This document shows, piece by piece, positions 34,820-43,785 of a stretch of DNA of 64,000 nt. Origin of the DNA: Planctomycetota bacterium. GTDB taxonomy: Bacteria > Planctomycetota > Phycisphaerae > UBA1845 > PWPN01. Position 1 is the stretch's first letter; every line of letters starts with the position of its first letter. The translations under genes were made by a program, and so were the position numbers. The stretch spans positions 62,001-126,000 of the forward strand of contig JAKLEZ010000004.1 of assembly GCA_022711465.1 (NCBI GenBank), read 5' to 3'. Under the pieces are notes generated by a model. That model saw nothing but the letters and a program-made list of their open reading frames with translations. It was not told where the DNA came from and did no database searches.

Positions 34820-36031
34820 ATGACCATTCTCATCGTTTTTGGTTTCGTTTACCTTGGCATGGTGCTGGGCCGTGTTCCCCTGCTGGCGCTGGACCGCACG
34901 GGGATCGCCCTTCTCGGGGCCCTCATTCTTCTGGCCACCGAGCAGGTTACGCCTCAAGACGCATGGCAGGCGGTCGACGTGCCCACGATGGGTCTGCTAT
35001 TCGGGCTGATGGTTCTTTCCGCCCAGTTCCGGCTCGGCGGCTTCTACACGGCCGTCACCAGGCGGTTTGCCACGGCGAACATCTCACCTGCGGTTCTTCT
35101 TGCCCTGGTGATCGGGGTGTCCGGGCTACTCTCGGCGCTTCTGGCCAACGACATTGTCTGTCTGGCGGTTGCCCCCCTGCTGGTTGAGGCCTGTGCTCGC
35201 CGGCGTTTGCATTCGGTTCCGTACCTCCTGGCCCTGGCTTGTGCGGCCAACATCGGTTCGGCGGCCACGCTGATCGGCAATCCGCAGAACATGCTCATCG
35301 GCCAGAGGCTGCAGCTATCTTTCGCGGGCTATCTGCTCGACGGAGGGGTGCCGGCCGTTCTGGGGATGGTCGTTCTCTGGCTGGTACTCCGGAAGGAGGC
35401 TTGCCAGCCGGCAATGGTTCCGCGACCGGTCCCGGACGTTCATGCACCGGTTTTCAACATCTGGCAATCGGGTAAGGGTGTTCTCATTCTCCTGGCCCTG
35501 GTGGTTTCCTTCCTTTCTTTCCCGATCCCGCGTGAGATTCTGGCGTTGGGCGCCGCGGGCCTGATCCTCACCAGCCGGCAGATGCACTCGCGGCACATGC
35601 TTGGGCTGGTGGATTGGCAGCTGCTCATCCTGTTCCTGTCGCTGTTTGTCGTAAACCACGCCTTCCAGTCCACTTCCGCCCTGCCCCGGACGCTGACGGC
35701 GATGAGCCAAGCGGGGGTCGATGTTCACCACCCGGGGTGGCTGTTTGCAGTGACGGTGGTGTTGTCGAATCTGGTCTCGAACGTTCCGGCGGTGATGCTA
35801 CTGCTGCCGGCGGCCACGCATCCTCTGGCCGGTCCGGTCCTGGCTCTATCGAGTACGCTGGCCGGCAATTTGTTCATTGCGGGGAGTATCGCGAACATCA
35901 TCGTGGTCGATCAGGCGGACCGGCTGGGCATTCACATCTCGTGGCGGGCACACGCCCGGATCGGCTTACCGGTGACGCTGTTGACGCTGGCCATTGCGGG
36001 GGGCTGGCTGGTTCTGCGTTCGTTGATGTAG
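34820..36031 (+). CDS. Anion transporter-family membrane protein (ArsB/NhaD/SLC13-like)
   Basis: Protein of 403 residues with 11-12 predicted helices. GLLSALLANDIVCLAVAPLL and VLSNLVSNVPAVMLLLP are the two inverted-repeat signature loops of the ion-transporter superfamily (N-D-x-x-x-x...P and SNVPAVM), and ANIGSAATLIGNPQNMLIG is the GSxATxIGNPxN motif. Members carry arsenite, citrate, sulfate or sodium; the substrate cannot be read here. It begins 24 bases after the cytochrome-bd-like partner and may share its transcript. Confidence 0.82.
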   Translation: MTILIVFGFVYLGMVLGRVPLLALDRTGIALLGALILLATEQVTPQDAWQAVDVPTMGLLFGLMVLSAQFRLGGFYTAVTRRFATANISPAVLLALVIGVSGLLSALLANDIVCLAVAPLLVEACARRRLHSVPYLLALACAANIGSAATLIGNPQNMLIGQRLQLSFAGYLLDGGVPAVLGMVVLWLVLRKEACQPAMVPRPVPDVHAPVFNIWQSGKGVLILLALVVSFLSFPIPREILALGAAGLILTSRQMHSRHMLGLVDWQLLILFLSLFVVNHAFQSTSALPRTLTAMSQAGVDVHHPGWLFAVTVVLSNLVSNVPAVMLLLPAATHPLAGPVLALSSTLAGNLFIAGSIANIIVVDQADRLGIHISWRAHARIGLPVTLLTLAIAGGWLVLRSLM

Positions 36032-36099
36032 GGCGGGAAGCAGGCGCTCGTGTTCCTGGTCGAGTTCATGACCAACGGGAGTAGTCGGGAGTCGTGCGG

Positions 36100-36600
36100 T
36101 CAACCGGGATCGGTGATCCACTCGCCGTTGGGTCCCAGTCTGCGACTCAGCGACTCGGCGGCCGGCTCGGAGGTCTGGTCGGGCGGTGGCGTGGCATCCG
36201 GGTTTGTTTCGGGCGTCGAGGATTCGGCGGAGGATGGGGAGGGCTCCGTGGGTGAGGTAGGCGATTCCGCGGTGGCTACGGGCGATTCCGCGGTGGCTAC
36301 GGGCGATTCGGCGGAGGATGTAGCGGTTTCCACGGACGAGTCGGTGGTGGCCGGAACGGATGACGACGGTGCTGACGGGGGCGGCAGGACGTCCGTCTGC
36401 TGGGAGGTATTGATCGAGCGTTCGATCTCGTCCTGGACTCCGCTGAGTCCCCTCTTGAACTCGACGACGCTCTTGCCCAGGGATTTGGCGACCTCCGGGA
36501 GACGGTTGCCGAAGATCAGCAAGCCGATGATGCCGAGGATGATCATTTCCCCGCCACCCGGCATACTGATGAAGGCCACGAAGCCGTCTGTTGGACCCAT
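36100..36600 (-). CDS. tatA: Sec-independent protein translocase TatA
   Basis: Protein of 166 residues. A membrane helix (EMIILGIIGLLIFG) is followed by NRLPEVAKSLGKSVVEFKRG, the FGxxxLPxxxxxxGxxxxxFK amphipathic helix of TatA/E. TatA multimers form the pore for folded proteins with twin-arginine signals. The tail after residue 65 is unusually long and acidic (Ser/Pro/Glu/Thr rich) and includes a perfect tandem duplication. The ATG at 36600 has AAGGAGC upstream. No tatC is in the window. Confidence 0.88.
   Translation of the reverse strand: MGPTDGFVAFISMPGGGEMIILGIIGLLIFGNRLPEVAKSLGKSVVEFKRGLSGVQDEIERSINTSQQTDVLPPPSAPSSSVPATTDSSVETATSSAESPVATAESPVATAESPTSPTEPSPSSAESSTPETNPDATPPPDQTSEPAAESLSRRLGPNGEWITDPG
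36261..36302. repeat. Two perfect 21-base tandem copies within tatA
   Basis: GCGATTCCGCGGTGGCTACG plus G occurs twice back to back (36261-36281, 36282-36302), encoding ESPVATA twice in the acidic tail of TatA; a third copy starting at 36303 is diverged. Confidence 0.9.
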
Positions 36601-37013
36601 GCTGAGCTCCTTGCGCGAAGTCAGGCCCTCTCGCCGATGTCGGGCGGCGTAGGTTGGCCTGCCCGGTGTGGGGTATTCTACCATGGGACCGAGGCGGCAG
36701 ACAAACGCGCCGGTGGCCGGCAGGTGGCGGACGGGCGTGTTGCGGAGGCCGGGGTATGTCGGCCCGATTGCCCGGGGGATGATGCCCGGGGTTTCAACAA
36801 GAGTGCAGGCCGGGCGGGGCTCCGGGTGGCGATCCGGAGTGGTTGCCTCGCGATCGCCTGGCTGGGCCAGGTCTGGCCCGTCGGGGCGCAGGATGTGCGT
36901 GGGCCGGGAGGGCTGGCCGGCCTGGAGTTGCCGATCCGGCGAAGTGGGGCCGGGAGAGCCGAAGTCCTCGCTGGCCCCGCCTGGAGGGTTCATGCCTGCC
37001 GAGGTTTCGGCGG
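36601..37013. other. Intergenic stretch between tatA and glnN, nothing recognised
   Basis: About 410 bases, GC rich. Open frames such as 36637-37038 (plus) overlap in other frames and show no motif. Both neighbours are on the minus strand, so the tatA promoter should lie here; no convincing element was seen. Confidence 0.4.
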
Positions 37014-39194
37014 TTACTTGATGAACAGCATTTCCTGATAAGTTGGCAGGGGCCAGAGGTCGTCGGCCACCATGCCTTCGAGCCGGTCGGCGACGGTACG
37101 AACCTTGTTCATGGCCGGGAGGATGGTCTTGCAAGCGTGCTCCGACTCGGCCTTGAGGTCCTTGGCCTTGTGGTCAAGGAGTTGCTCGAGGGCGGCGAGG
37201 CTATCCTGGAGTTCCTTGACCAAGGCGGTCATGAGATCGAGGGTGTCGGTGTCGAAGGTGTACCCTACCGCCTTCAGGTTGGCGCAGGTGGTGGCCAACT
37301 CGCTCTGGTAGCGGATGGCGGCGGGGAAGATGTAGGCCTTACCCATTTTGACGGTGAGGTTGGCCTCCAAGTGAATCACCTTACAGTACTGTTCCAGGTA
37401 GATCTCGTAGCGGCTTTGGAGTTCTCGTTTGGACAGGACGTTGTGTTTCTCGAAGATCGCTTCCACCTCCGGATCGATGATGGCGGGGAGTGCGTCAACG
37501 GTGGTGCGGAAGTTGGGCAAGCCGCGTGTGGTGGCCTCTTTGTGCCACTCTTCGGAATAGTTATCCCCATTGAAGATGATAGTGCCGTGGTCGGTGATGA
37601 TTTTCTTGAGCAGGGTCTCTACCGCGCTGTTGAGGTTTTTGGGATCGCCGCCGGTAGCCTTTTCGAGTTCGGTGGCCACGTAGTCGAGCGAATCGGCCAC
37701 GATGGTGTTGAGGGCCACGAGGGGTCCGGCGATGGTCTGGCTGGAGCCGACGGCCCGGAACTCAAACCGGTTGCCGGTGAAGGCGAAGGGGCTGGTGCGG
37801 TTGCGGTCGCCGGCGTCCTTAGGTATAGCCGGCAGGACATTGACGCCCACGTGGAGGATGCCGGAGCCTTTTGACGACTTCGCCCCGCCGTTCCTGATCT
37901 GCTCGAAGACCTGGGTGAGCTGGTCGCCGAGGAACACGGAGATGATGGCGGGCGGTGCCTCGTTAGCGCCGAGGCGGTGGTCGTTTGCGGCGTAGGCCAC
38001 GACTGCCCGGAGGAGGCCTGCGTGCTTGTGGACTGCCCGGATCACCGCTGCGCAGAACACGAGGAACTGCATATTCGCGTGGGGGGTATCGCCCGGGTCA
38101 AGGAGGTTTCCCTGGGTAGCGCTGCCCAGGGACCAGTTGAGGTGTTTGCCGGAGCCGTTGACTCCGGCGAAGGGTTTCTCGTGGAGGAGGCAGGTCAAGC
38201 CGTACTTTTCGGCGACGCGTTTCAGGGTGATCATGGTGAGTTGCTGATGGTCGGTGGCGACGTTAGCGGTCTCGAAGATCGGGGCGATCTCGTACTGGGC
38301 GGGGGCGACCTCGTTGTGGCGGGTCTTGACCGGGACGCCGAGTTTGAACAGTTCGTGTTCGACCTCGAGCATGCAGGCCAGGACGCGTTCGGGGATCACG
38401 CCGAAGTACTGGTCTTCGAACTCCTGGCCCTTGGGGGGTCTGGCCCCGAAGAGGGTCCGGCCGGCGTTGAGCAGGTCGGGGCGGGCGAAGTAGAAGTTCC
38501 GATCGATGAGGAAGTACTCCTGTTCCGGTCCGGCGGTGGAGAAGACCATGGCCCGGTCGGTATGGCCGAACAGCTTGAGGACCCGCTGGGCCTGGATATT
38601 GAGGGCCTGTATCGAGCGGAGCACGGGCGTTTTCTTATCGAGGGCCTCGCCGGTCCAGGAGAAGAAGGCGGTTGGGATGCACAGGGTTGTCCCGTTAGGG
38701 TTCTCGAGGATGTAGGCCGGGCTGGTCACGTCCCATGCGGTGTAGCCGCGAGCTTCGAAGGTGGCCCGGATGCCGCCGGAAGGGAAGCTGGAGGCGTCGG
38801 GCTCGCCCTGGATGAGCTGCTTGCCGGTGAACTCGACCATGGCTCCGCCGGCGCCGTCGGGTACGAGGAAGCTGTCGTGTTTCTCGGCGGTCAGGCCGGT
38901 CAAGGGGAAGAAGACGTGGGCGTAGTGGGTTGCGCCTTTTTCGATGGCCCAGTCTCTCATCGCGGCGGCGACGACGTCGGCCAAGGAAGGATCGAGTTTC
39001 TGGCCGGACTCGATGGTCCGCTTCAACGACTTGAAGGTCGGCTTGGGCAGTCGTTTCTGCATTTCGGAGATGCCGAACACGTTGGTGCCAAACAGTTCGC
39101 CGGGCTTGTTCTCGATGAAGTTCAGGGGCTTGCTGATTGGCTTGTAGTTGGTGACCGCAGCGATGGCCTGTAGTCGGGTTGCGCTTCCGCTCAT
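37014..39194 (-). CDS. glnN: Glutamine synthetase, type III
   Basis: Protein of 726 residues, the usual length of the type III enzyme (GSIII). It makes glutamine from glutamate, ammonia and ATP in the cytoplasm. Landmarks include [43 protein letters not shown] (metal-binding Glu), [17 protein letters not shown] (glutamate and ammonia site), [18 protein letters not shown] (ATP-site loop) and the GSIII-specific C-terminal helical region. The ATG at 39194 has AGGACGG upstream. It belongs to a nitrogen block with PII, amt and a sigma54 activator. A sigma54-like element at 39254-39269 and a palindrome at 39461-39474 lie upstream, so nitrogen-dependent control is likely. Confidence 0.95.
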   Translation of the reverse strand: MSGSATRLQAIAAVTNYKPISKPLNFIENKPGELFGTNVFGISEMQKRLPKPTFKSLKRTIESGQKLDPSLADVVAAAMRDWAIEKGATHYAHVFFPLTGLTAEKHDSFLVPDGAGGAMVEFTGKQLIQGEPDASSFPSGGIRATFEARGYTAWDVTSPAYILENPNGTTLCIPTAFFSWTGEALDKKTPVLRSIQALNIQAQRVLKLFGHTDRAMVFSTAGPEQEYFLIDRNFYFARPDLLNAGRTLFGARPPKGQEFEDQYFGVIPERVLACMLEVEHELFKLGVPVKTRHNEVAPAQYEIAPIFETANVATDHQQLTMITLKRVAEKYGLTCLLHEKPFAGVNGSGKHLNWSLGSATQGNLLDPGDTPHANMQFLVFCAAVIRAVHKHAGLLRAVVAYAANDHRLGANEAPPAIISVFLGDQLTQVFEQIRNGGAKSSKGSGILHVGVNVLPAIPKDAGDRNRTSPFAFTGNRFEFRAVGSSQTIAGPLVALNTIVADSLDYVATELEKATGGDPKNLNSAVETLLKKIITDHGTIIFNGDNYSEEWHKEATTRGLPNFRTTVDALPAIIDPEVEAIFEKHNVLSKRELQSRYEIYLEQYCKVIHLEANLTVKMGKAYIFPAAIRYQSELATTCANLKAVGYTFDTDTLDLMTALVKELQDSLAALEQLLDHKAKDLKAESEHACKTILPAMNKVRTVADRLEGMVADDLWPLPTYQEMLFIK

Positions 39195-39253
39195 ATCACA
39201 TCCGTCCTGTTGAAAAGAGAATCGTTCCGATCGCCCTGGGCCGACAACCGTAC

Positions 39254-39269
39254 AGCATCGGCCGGACCG
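39254..39269 (-). promoter_or_regulatory. Possible sigma54 promoter of glnN
   Basis: On the minus strand CGGTCCGGCCGATGCT has the GG-N10-GC spacing of sigma54 promoters and shares 11 of 15 positions with the element upstream of amt. The -12 part reads ATGCT rather than TTGCA. High GC content makes chance occurrence possible, but its position about 60 bases before the start codon fits. Confidence 0.4.
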
Positions 39270-39460
39270 GGTCCAAGCTCGGCTTGGCTCTCCCGGGCTG
39301 CACGGAAAGCGGCCCGTGTCGGTCGGGGGGGCGGTCGAGCTTTCTGAATCCGTACTTATACACGCTTCATGCCAACAACACTCATTCTGATACTGCCGCC
39401 TAAGCCGTTGCCGAGAGAGGGCTTACGGCAATGCACCTCGGCCTTGGCCGGCCAGAATGA

Positions 39461-39474
39461 CTACCGTCTGGTAG
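39461..39474. promoter_or_regulatory. Palindromic operator/enhancer site upstream of glnN
   Basis: CTACCGTCTGGTAG is a perfect five-base inverted repeat with a four-base centre. It is one of three related sites in this window and lies about 190 bases upstream of the possible glnN promoter. It is a candidate binding site for the activator encoded at 41982-43646. Confidence 0.6.
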
Positions 39475-39687
39475 AATTGCCGGCGGTGTATCGACCGTTC
39501 GGTAGGTTCTAAGAACTTGTCGACCACGTCAAACGCCGCGGTCAGCTGTTCCTCGTGGGCGAAGGGACCGTCGTTGGCCGACCCATCGCCGCGGAGTTCC
39601 GGACGGATGGTGAGGTTCTTCAAGCAGCGACCATGCAGGAAGGGTGTGATGTCCAGAACATCGGCTGCAGGGCCCTTCCTTGCCGAT

Positions 39688-40041
39688 TCAGGGACCGATG
39701 GCGACGGTTCCGGTTTCACCGGTTCGGATCTGGACGCAATCGTCCATGGGCAGGACGAAGATCTTCCCGTCGCCGACCCTGCCGGTATCGCCGCTTCGAG
39801 CCGCGCGTACGATCGCGTCGATCGCCGAATCCACGAAGGCGTCGTTGACGGCGATTTCGAGTTTGAGCTTGGGGACCAAGCGGATCACGTGTTGCTGGGC
39901 CCGGTAGAGTTCGGTGAAGCCCTTCTGCCGGCCGCACCCGCGGACCTCGCTGACGGTCATGAGGTACACGTCGACTTCGGCCAGGGCCTGCTGGACTTCC
40001 TCGAGCTTTTCGGGTCGAATAATCGCGACGACCATTTTCAT
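39688..40041 (-). CDS. glnK: PII nitrogen-regulatory protein (GlnB/GlnK)
   Basis: Protein of 117 residues, standard PII length. It senses 2-oxoglutarate, ATP and ADP and controls partners such as AmtB. GRQKGFTELYRAQQH covers the T-loop; the C-loop GDGKIFVLPMDDCVQIRTGE is complete. At position 51, where enterobacterial PII has the uridylylated Tyr, this protein has His; Tyr46 is kept. Regulation by uridylylation at that site is therefore not possible, although nucleotide binding should be. The ATG overlaps the amt stop codon (ATGA), the usual glnK-amtB pairing with the order reversed (amt first). Confidence 0.93.
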   Translation of the reverse strand: MKMVVAIIRPEKLEEVQQALAEVDVYLMTVSEVRGCGRQKGFTELYRAQQHVIRLVPKLKLEIAVNDAFVDSAIDAIVRAARSGDTGRVGDGKIFVLPMDDCVQIRTGETGTVAIGP

Positions 40042-41753
40042 CGCCTTTGCTCCTCTTCATGCGGTTTCCGACGAGGGCTGCTTTGCCAATCCACCACGCC
40101 GGCGTCTGAGCAGTCGACGATTCTGGCCAGCACGTCGGCGGATGCCGGCTTGAACAGAGCCTCCAGCCCCTTGCGCGCCAGCTCCCGATTTCCGCCACGG
40201 AATCTGAACTTCGTCCCCTTGATCGTGGCCAGATACGGGTAGACCGCCTTGAACTCGGGTGAGACCGGTGAACCGTTATCCTGGCAAAGTGACCGCCAGC
40301 GGCTGGAGATGCCGTCGACTTCGATACCGGCCAGTTCGATCGTGAAAGCCTCACTGCGAACGGGGGGAATGGAGGCCGCTCGGGGTTCTCGAGCGGCGAG
40401 GATCGCGACGTTTTCGCCGCCGCCGATCAGGTAGGCCCGTTCGCTGTGTTGGGTGATGTCCATGCCCAGGATTTCCTCTTCCTGGTCGGCACGGACCCTG
40501 GTGACCGCGTTGACTGCGACCAGCAGAATCAGGGTACCGACGCCGCAGAAGAGGTAGGTCGCCAATACCGCAATTGCCTGCTTGGTGAGCAGCGCCAGGC
40601 CCCCGCCGTGCAAGCCGCCGGTCAGCGAAGGCATTGCGGAGTTGACCAGTTCGGTGGCGAAGACGCCGGTCAACAGTGCGCCCAGCGTTCCGCCGACCAT
40701 GTGGACACCCACGACATCGAGGGCGTCGTCGTAACCCAAGCGAGGCTTCAGGGAGACGGCGGTATAACACACTGCCCCGCCCAGCAGGCCGATGATGATC
40801 GAAGCTGCAGGGGTGACGAAGCCCGCCGCTGGGGTGATTGCGACCAGCCCTGCCACCGCACCTGAGGCGACGCCGAGCATGGTGGGTTTGCCGGATCTGA
40901 GCCATTCGGCGAGCATCCAGCCGAGGGCGGCGGCGGCCGCGGCGGTGTTGGTGTTCACGAAGGCGGTGGCGGCGAGTTCGCCGGCCCCGCAGGCGCTACC
41001 GGCGTTGAATCCGAACCAACCGACCCAGAGCAGGGCCGCGCCGACGACGGTCAAGGGGAGGTTATGTGGGGCCATGGGTTCGTGCCCGTAGCCGAATCGC
41101 CGTCCGAGGTAGACGGCGGTTACGAGGGCGGAGACTCCGCTGGAGATATGGACCACGGTACCGCCGGCGAAGTCCAGGGCGCCCATGGTTCCGATCCAGC
41201 CGCCCCCCCAGACCCAGTGGGCCAAGGGTGCGTAGATCAGTGCGGACCACAGGACGATGAAGAGGGCGAATGCCGGGAATCTCATCCGTTCGGCGAACGT
41301 GCCGGAGATCAGGGCGGGGGTGATGATGGCGAAGGTCGCCTGGTAGACCACGAAGAGCATCTGCGGGATGGTCGGTGCCAGGGCGTGGCTGGTGCCGAGA
41401 ACGCTCGCGGATCCGTCGCCCAGGAAACCGAGGAGGCAGAGGCTCATATCGCCGATGAATTTGCCGCTTCCGGAGAAGGAGAACGAGTACCCGAAGAGCA
41501 CCCAGGTGACGCTGATCAGGGCGGCGCAGAAGAAGCTGTGCATCAGGGTGGAGAGGACGTTTTTGGATCGGACCAGGCCGCCGTAGAACAAAGCCAAGCC
41601 GGGGATGGTCATCATGAGCACGAGGGCGCTGCTGGTCAGCATCCAGGCCGAGTCGCCGGTGTCGAATTGGGGCGGTTGGTCGGCGGCCCAGGCCAGGGAA
41701 GGCGTGCAGACGACCAGGATGGTTGCCCGGGCTATGCAGGGTTTGGGGCTCAT
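40038..41753 (-). CDS. amt: Ammonium transporter with long C-terminal extension
   Basis: Protein of 571 residues. After a signal-like start, eleven helices follow in Amt order: IPGLALFYGGLVRSKNVLS, FAIITPALISGTFAERM, DFAGGTVVHISSGVSAL, WVGWFGFNAGSA and VVGVHMVGGTLGALLTG, including the twin-His pore region. It conducts ammonium or ammonia into the cell and should be blocked by the adjoining PII. After DITQHSERAYL, where most Amt proteins end, about 120 extra residues form a soluble mixed alpha/beta region without recognised motif. The ATG at 41753 has GAGGAG upstream. A sigma54-like element (41831-41846) and a palindrome (41946-41959) stand upstream. Confidence 0.93.
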   Translation of the reverse strand: MSPKPCIARATILVVCTPSLAWAADQPPQFDTGDSAWMLTSSALVLMMTIPGLALFYGGLVRSKNVLSTLMHSFFCAALISVTWVLFGYSFSFSGSGKFIGDMSLCLLGFLGDGSASVLGTSHALAPTIPQMLFVVYQATFAIITPALISGTFAERMRFPAFALFIVLWSALIYAPLAHWVWGGGWIGTMGALDFAGGTVVHISSGVSALVTAVYLGRRFGYGHEPMAPHNLPLTVVGAALLWVGWFGFNAGSACGAGELAATAFVNTNTAAAAAALGWMLAEWLRSGKPTMLGVASGAVAGLVAITPAAGFVTPAASIIIGLLGGAVCYTAVSLKPRLGYDDALDVVGVHMVGGTLGALLTGVFATELVNSAMPSLTGGLHGGGLALLTKQAIAVLATYLFCGVGTLILLVAVNAVTRVRADQEEEILGMDITQHSERAYLIGGGENVAILAAREPRAASIPPVRSEAFTIELAGIEVDGISSRWRSLCQDNGSPVSPEFKAVYPYLATIKGTKFRFRGGNRELARKGLEALFKPASADVLARIVDCSDAGVVDWQSSPRRKPHEEEQRR

Positions 41754-41830
41754 GCTTGCTACTCCTCTGGAGGTCGACCGGCCCGTGGGCCACGGCGGCG
41801 TGGGGCAGGTCGTGATGGGTGGCTAGGTTG

Positions 41831-41846
41831 AGCATTTCCCGTACCT
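41831..41846 (-). promoter_or_regulatory. Possible sigma54 promoter of amt-glnK
   Basis: The minus strand reads AGGTACGGGAAATGCT, with GG and GC separated by ten bases and an ACG after the -24 GG-T, near the TGGCACG-N4-TTGCW consensus. It lies about 80 bases before the start codon and about 100 bases from the palindrome at 41946, the usual promoter-enhancer distance. Confidence 0.5.
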
Positions 41847-41945
41847 GAGGAGGGGTGCGGCGGGGGGCGATTCCTATCTCGAGCGTTGACAGGGGCTTTG
41901 AGTTGCGGCTGCCCCCCGGGGGAAAGAAGGGGTCTCATCTAGATT

Positions 41946-41959
41946 CTACCGATTGGTAG
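41946..41959. promoter_or_regulatory. Palindromic operator/enhancer site upstream of amt
   Basis: CTACCGATTGGTAG is a perfect inverted repeat with the same arms and centre pattern (GNNT) as the site upstream of glnN. It sits in the interval between amt and the activator gene, 23 bases beyond the end of that gene. Confidence 0.65.
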
Positions 41960-41981
41960 ACTGAGGGGTGGTGTTCTACGC

Positions 41982-43646
41982 TCAGGTGTGTTCCCGGTGG
42001 CGAGCGGTTTTGAAGCGTTTTGGCTCGATGCCGTGTTTGCGGAGTCGCAGGCCCATGAGTCGTTCGGTGATGCCCAGGACGGCCGCGGCCTTGCGCTGAT
42101 TCCCGCGGGAGGTTTTCAGGGCGTCGACCAGGAGGTCATGTTCGATGATGGAGAGGGTTGCGGGGAGGGTGCCGACGTGGACGGTTCCGCTGGCCTCGGC
42201 GGTCTGGAGTGTTGGGGGCAGATGGTGGGCATGGATGACGTCGTCGTTGCTGACCAGGACGGCGCGTTCGATGCAGTTCTCGAGTTCGCGGACGTTGCCG
42301 GGCCAATGGTAGGCCATGAGCATATCGATAGCCGGGGTGGAGATCCGGCGGACGTTTTTGTGGTTGACGCGGCTGTACTTCTCGATGAAGTAATCGGTCA
42401 GCAGGAGGATATCCGACTTCCGCTCGCGGAGCGGCGGCAGGTGGACGGGAAAGACGTTGAGGCGATAGTACAGGTCTGACCGGAACAGGCCCTGGCCGAT
42501 GGCCTGCTCGAGATCCCGATTGGTGGCGGCGATGACCCGGACGTCGGCCCTGAGGGTTTCGGTTCCGCCGACGCGTTCGAACTCGCGTTCCTGGAGGATG
42601 CGGAGCAGCTTGATCTGGGTAGCGGGCGAGAAGTCACCCACCTCATCGAGGAAGATCGTCCCCCCCGAGGCCAGTTCGAAGCGTCCCTTGCGTTGGCTGA
42701 CGGCTCCGGTGAAGGCTCCCTTTTCGTGGCCGAAGAGTTCGCTCTCGACGATGGTCTCGGAGAGTGCAGCGCAGTTGACCTTGACCAGGGGCTTGCCGGC
42801 GCGGAGGCTGTTGTAGTGGATGGCGTTGGCCACCAGTTCCTTGCCGGTGCCGCTCTCGCCGCGGATGAGCACGGTGGCATCGCTTCTGGCCACCTGGTTG
42901 ATGAGATCGTAGACGGCGTGCATGGCCCGGGCGTTGCCGATGATGTTGGCCGGGCGGAATCGGTCTTTGAGTTCATCCTGCAGGCGGAGGTTATCCTGGA
43001 GCAGTTTCTGACGTTCCTCCTGGGCCGACTGGCGCAGCCGGACTGCCTGGGCGATGAGGGAAGCGATGATGGAGAGCAGTCGGACATCCTCTTCGAGGCG
43101 GACCTCGTCGGCGAAGAGGCGGTCGACGCTGAGGGCACCGATGGCCTCGTTTCCGAGTTTGATCGGGACGCAGATGAAGGAGATGTCCTGTTTGCGGAGT
43201 CCTTTGCGTGACTGGGTCCGGTCGAGGAACATTGGTTCCTCGGCGACTCGAGGGATGACGGCGGGCTTGCCGGTCTGGATGACCTTACCGGTGATGCCCT
43301 CGCCCTGCTTGTAGAGTCCGCGGCGGAGCTGGGCGGGGGACAATCCATGGGCGGCCTCGATGGAGATTTCGCCGGTCTGGCGGTTGAGGAGTGCGAGGGT
43401 GCCGCGTGACATACCCATGTGATCGTGGAGGGCCTTGAGGACCGGGCCGACCACGTCTCGAAGATCGAGGCTCTTGTCGAGGGCCTGGCTGATCTCGAAG
43501 AGGAGCGTCAGTTCCTTAACTTCCTGCCTGACAGTAGGTTGTCTTCCTGCACCTGGCATAGGTTGATCCGGTTTCTGCTGGCTCGGAGGCTTGCGGCCGG
43601 TCGGCGTCGGCCGGTCTGGAGCCGCTGGGGCGTCCGCCTCGAACAT
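41982..43646 (-). CDS. Sigma54-dependent activator, NifA-like (GAF-AAA-Fis)
   Basis: Protein of about 554 residues. A GAF domain ([19 protein letters not shown] onward, about 45-205) is followed by a sigma54 AAA+ domain with Walker A GESGTGKE, the sigma54-contacting GAFTGA loop, Walker [12 protein letters not shown] and the [13 protein letters not shown] segment, then a Fis-type helix-turn-helix ([20 protein letters not shown]). There is no receiver domain, so the layout is NifA-like rather than NtrC. It should activate sigma54 promoters in response to a ligand or PII. The start is uncertain: ATG 43646 and ATG 43559 both lack a good Shine-Dalgarno, and the long frame to 43904 is Pro-rich. The copy of the palindrome at 43646-43657 overlaps the first option. 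Confidence 0.9.
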   Translation of the reverse strand: MFEADAPAAPDRPTPTGRKPPSQQKPDQPMPGAGRQPTVRQEVKELTLLFEISQALDKSLDLRDVVGPVLKALHDHMGMSRGTLALLNRQTGEISIEAAHGLSPAQLRRGLYKQGEGITGKVIQTGKPAVIPRVAEEPMFLDRTQSRKGLRKQDISFICVPIKLGNEAIGALSVDRLFADEVRLEEDVRLLSIIASLIAQAVRLRQSAQEERQKLLQDNLRLQDELKDRFRPANIIGNARAMHAVYDLINQVARSDATVLIRGESGTGKELVANAIHYNSLRAGKPLVKVNCAALSETIVESELFGHEKGAFTGAVSQRKGRFELASGGTIFLDEVGDFSPATQIKLLRILQEREFERVGGTETLRADVRVIAATNRDLEQAIGQGLFRSDLYYRLNVFPVHLPPLRERKSDILLLTDYFIEKYSRVNHKNVRRISTPAIDMLMAYHWPGNVRELENCIERAVLVSNDDVIHAHHLPPTLQTAEASGTVHVGTLPATLSIIEHDLLVDALKTSRGNQRKAAAVLGITERLMGLRLRKHGIEPKRFKTARHREHT

Positions 43647-43657
43647 ACCGGATGGTA
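43646..43657. promoter_or_regulatory. Third palindrome copy at the start of the activator gene
   Basis: TACCGGATGGTA matches the TACCGNNTGGTA core of the other two sites; the outer C-G pair is not kept. It overlaps the ATG at 43646, suggesting autoregulation, or that translation really begins downstream at 43559. Confidence 0.5.
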
Positions 43658-43785
43658 GATTCCAGACCGGTTCGTGTAAAGGGTGCGTAAAGGCCGACTG
43701 GGAGACACCTGGCTTGGACGATGATTCAAGGGAGCGACCCTGCGGTCCGGCTTGCCCGGGGGGCGGGGTTGGCGTACAAGGAGAG

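Noticed and set aside
36261..36302. Direct repeat as a CRISPR or mobile-element end
   Set aside because: It is a short in-frame coding repeat within tatA with no spacers or flanking inverted repeats.
37977..39173. 398-codon plus frame opposite glnN
   Set aside because: Antisense shadow of a highly conserved glutamine synthetase.
39423..39719. 98-codon frame (minus) downstream of glnK, with slight resemblance to cytochrome c peroxidase C-termini
   Set aside because: Overlaps the end of glnK, has no Shine-Dalgarno and no CxxCH; it also contains the glnN-proximal palindrome, so it is better read as regulatory DNA.
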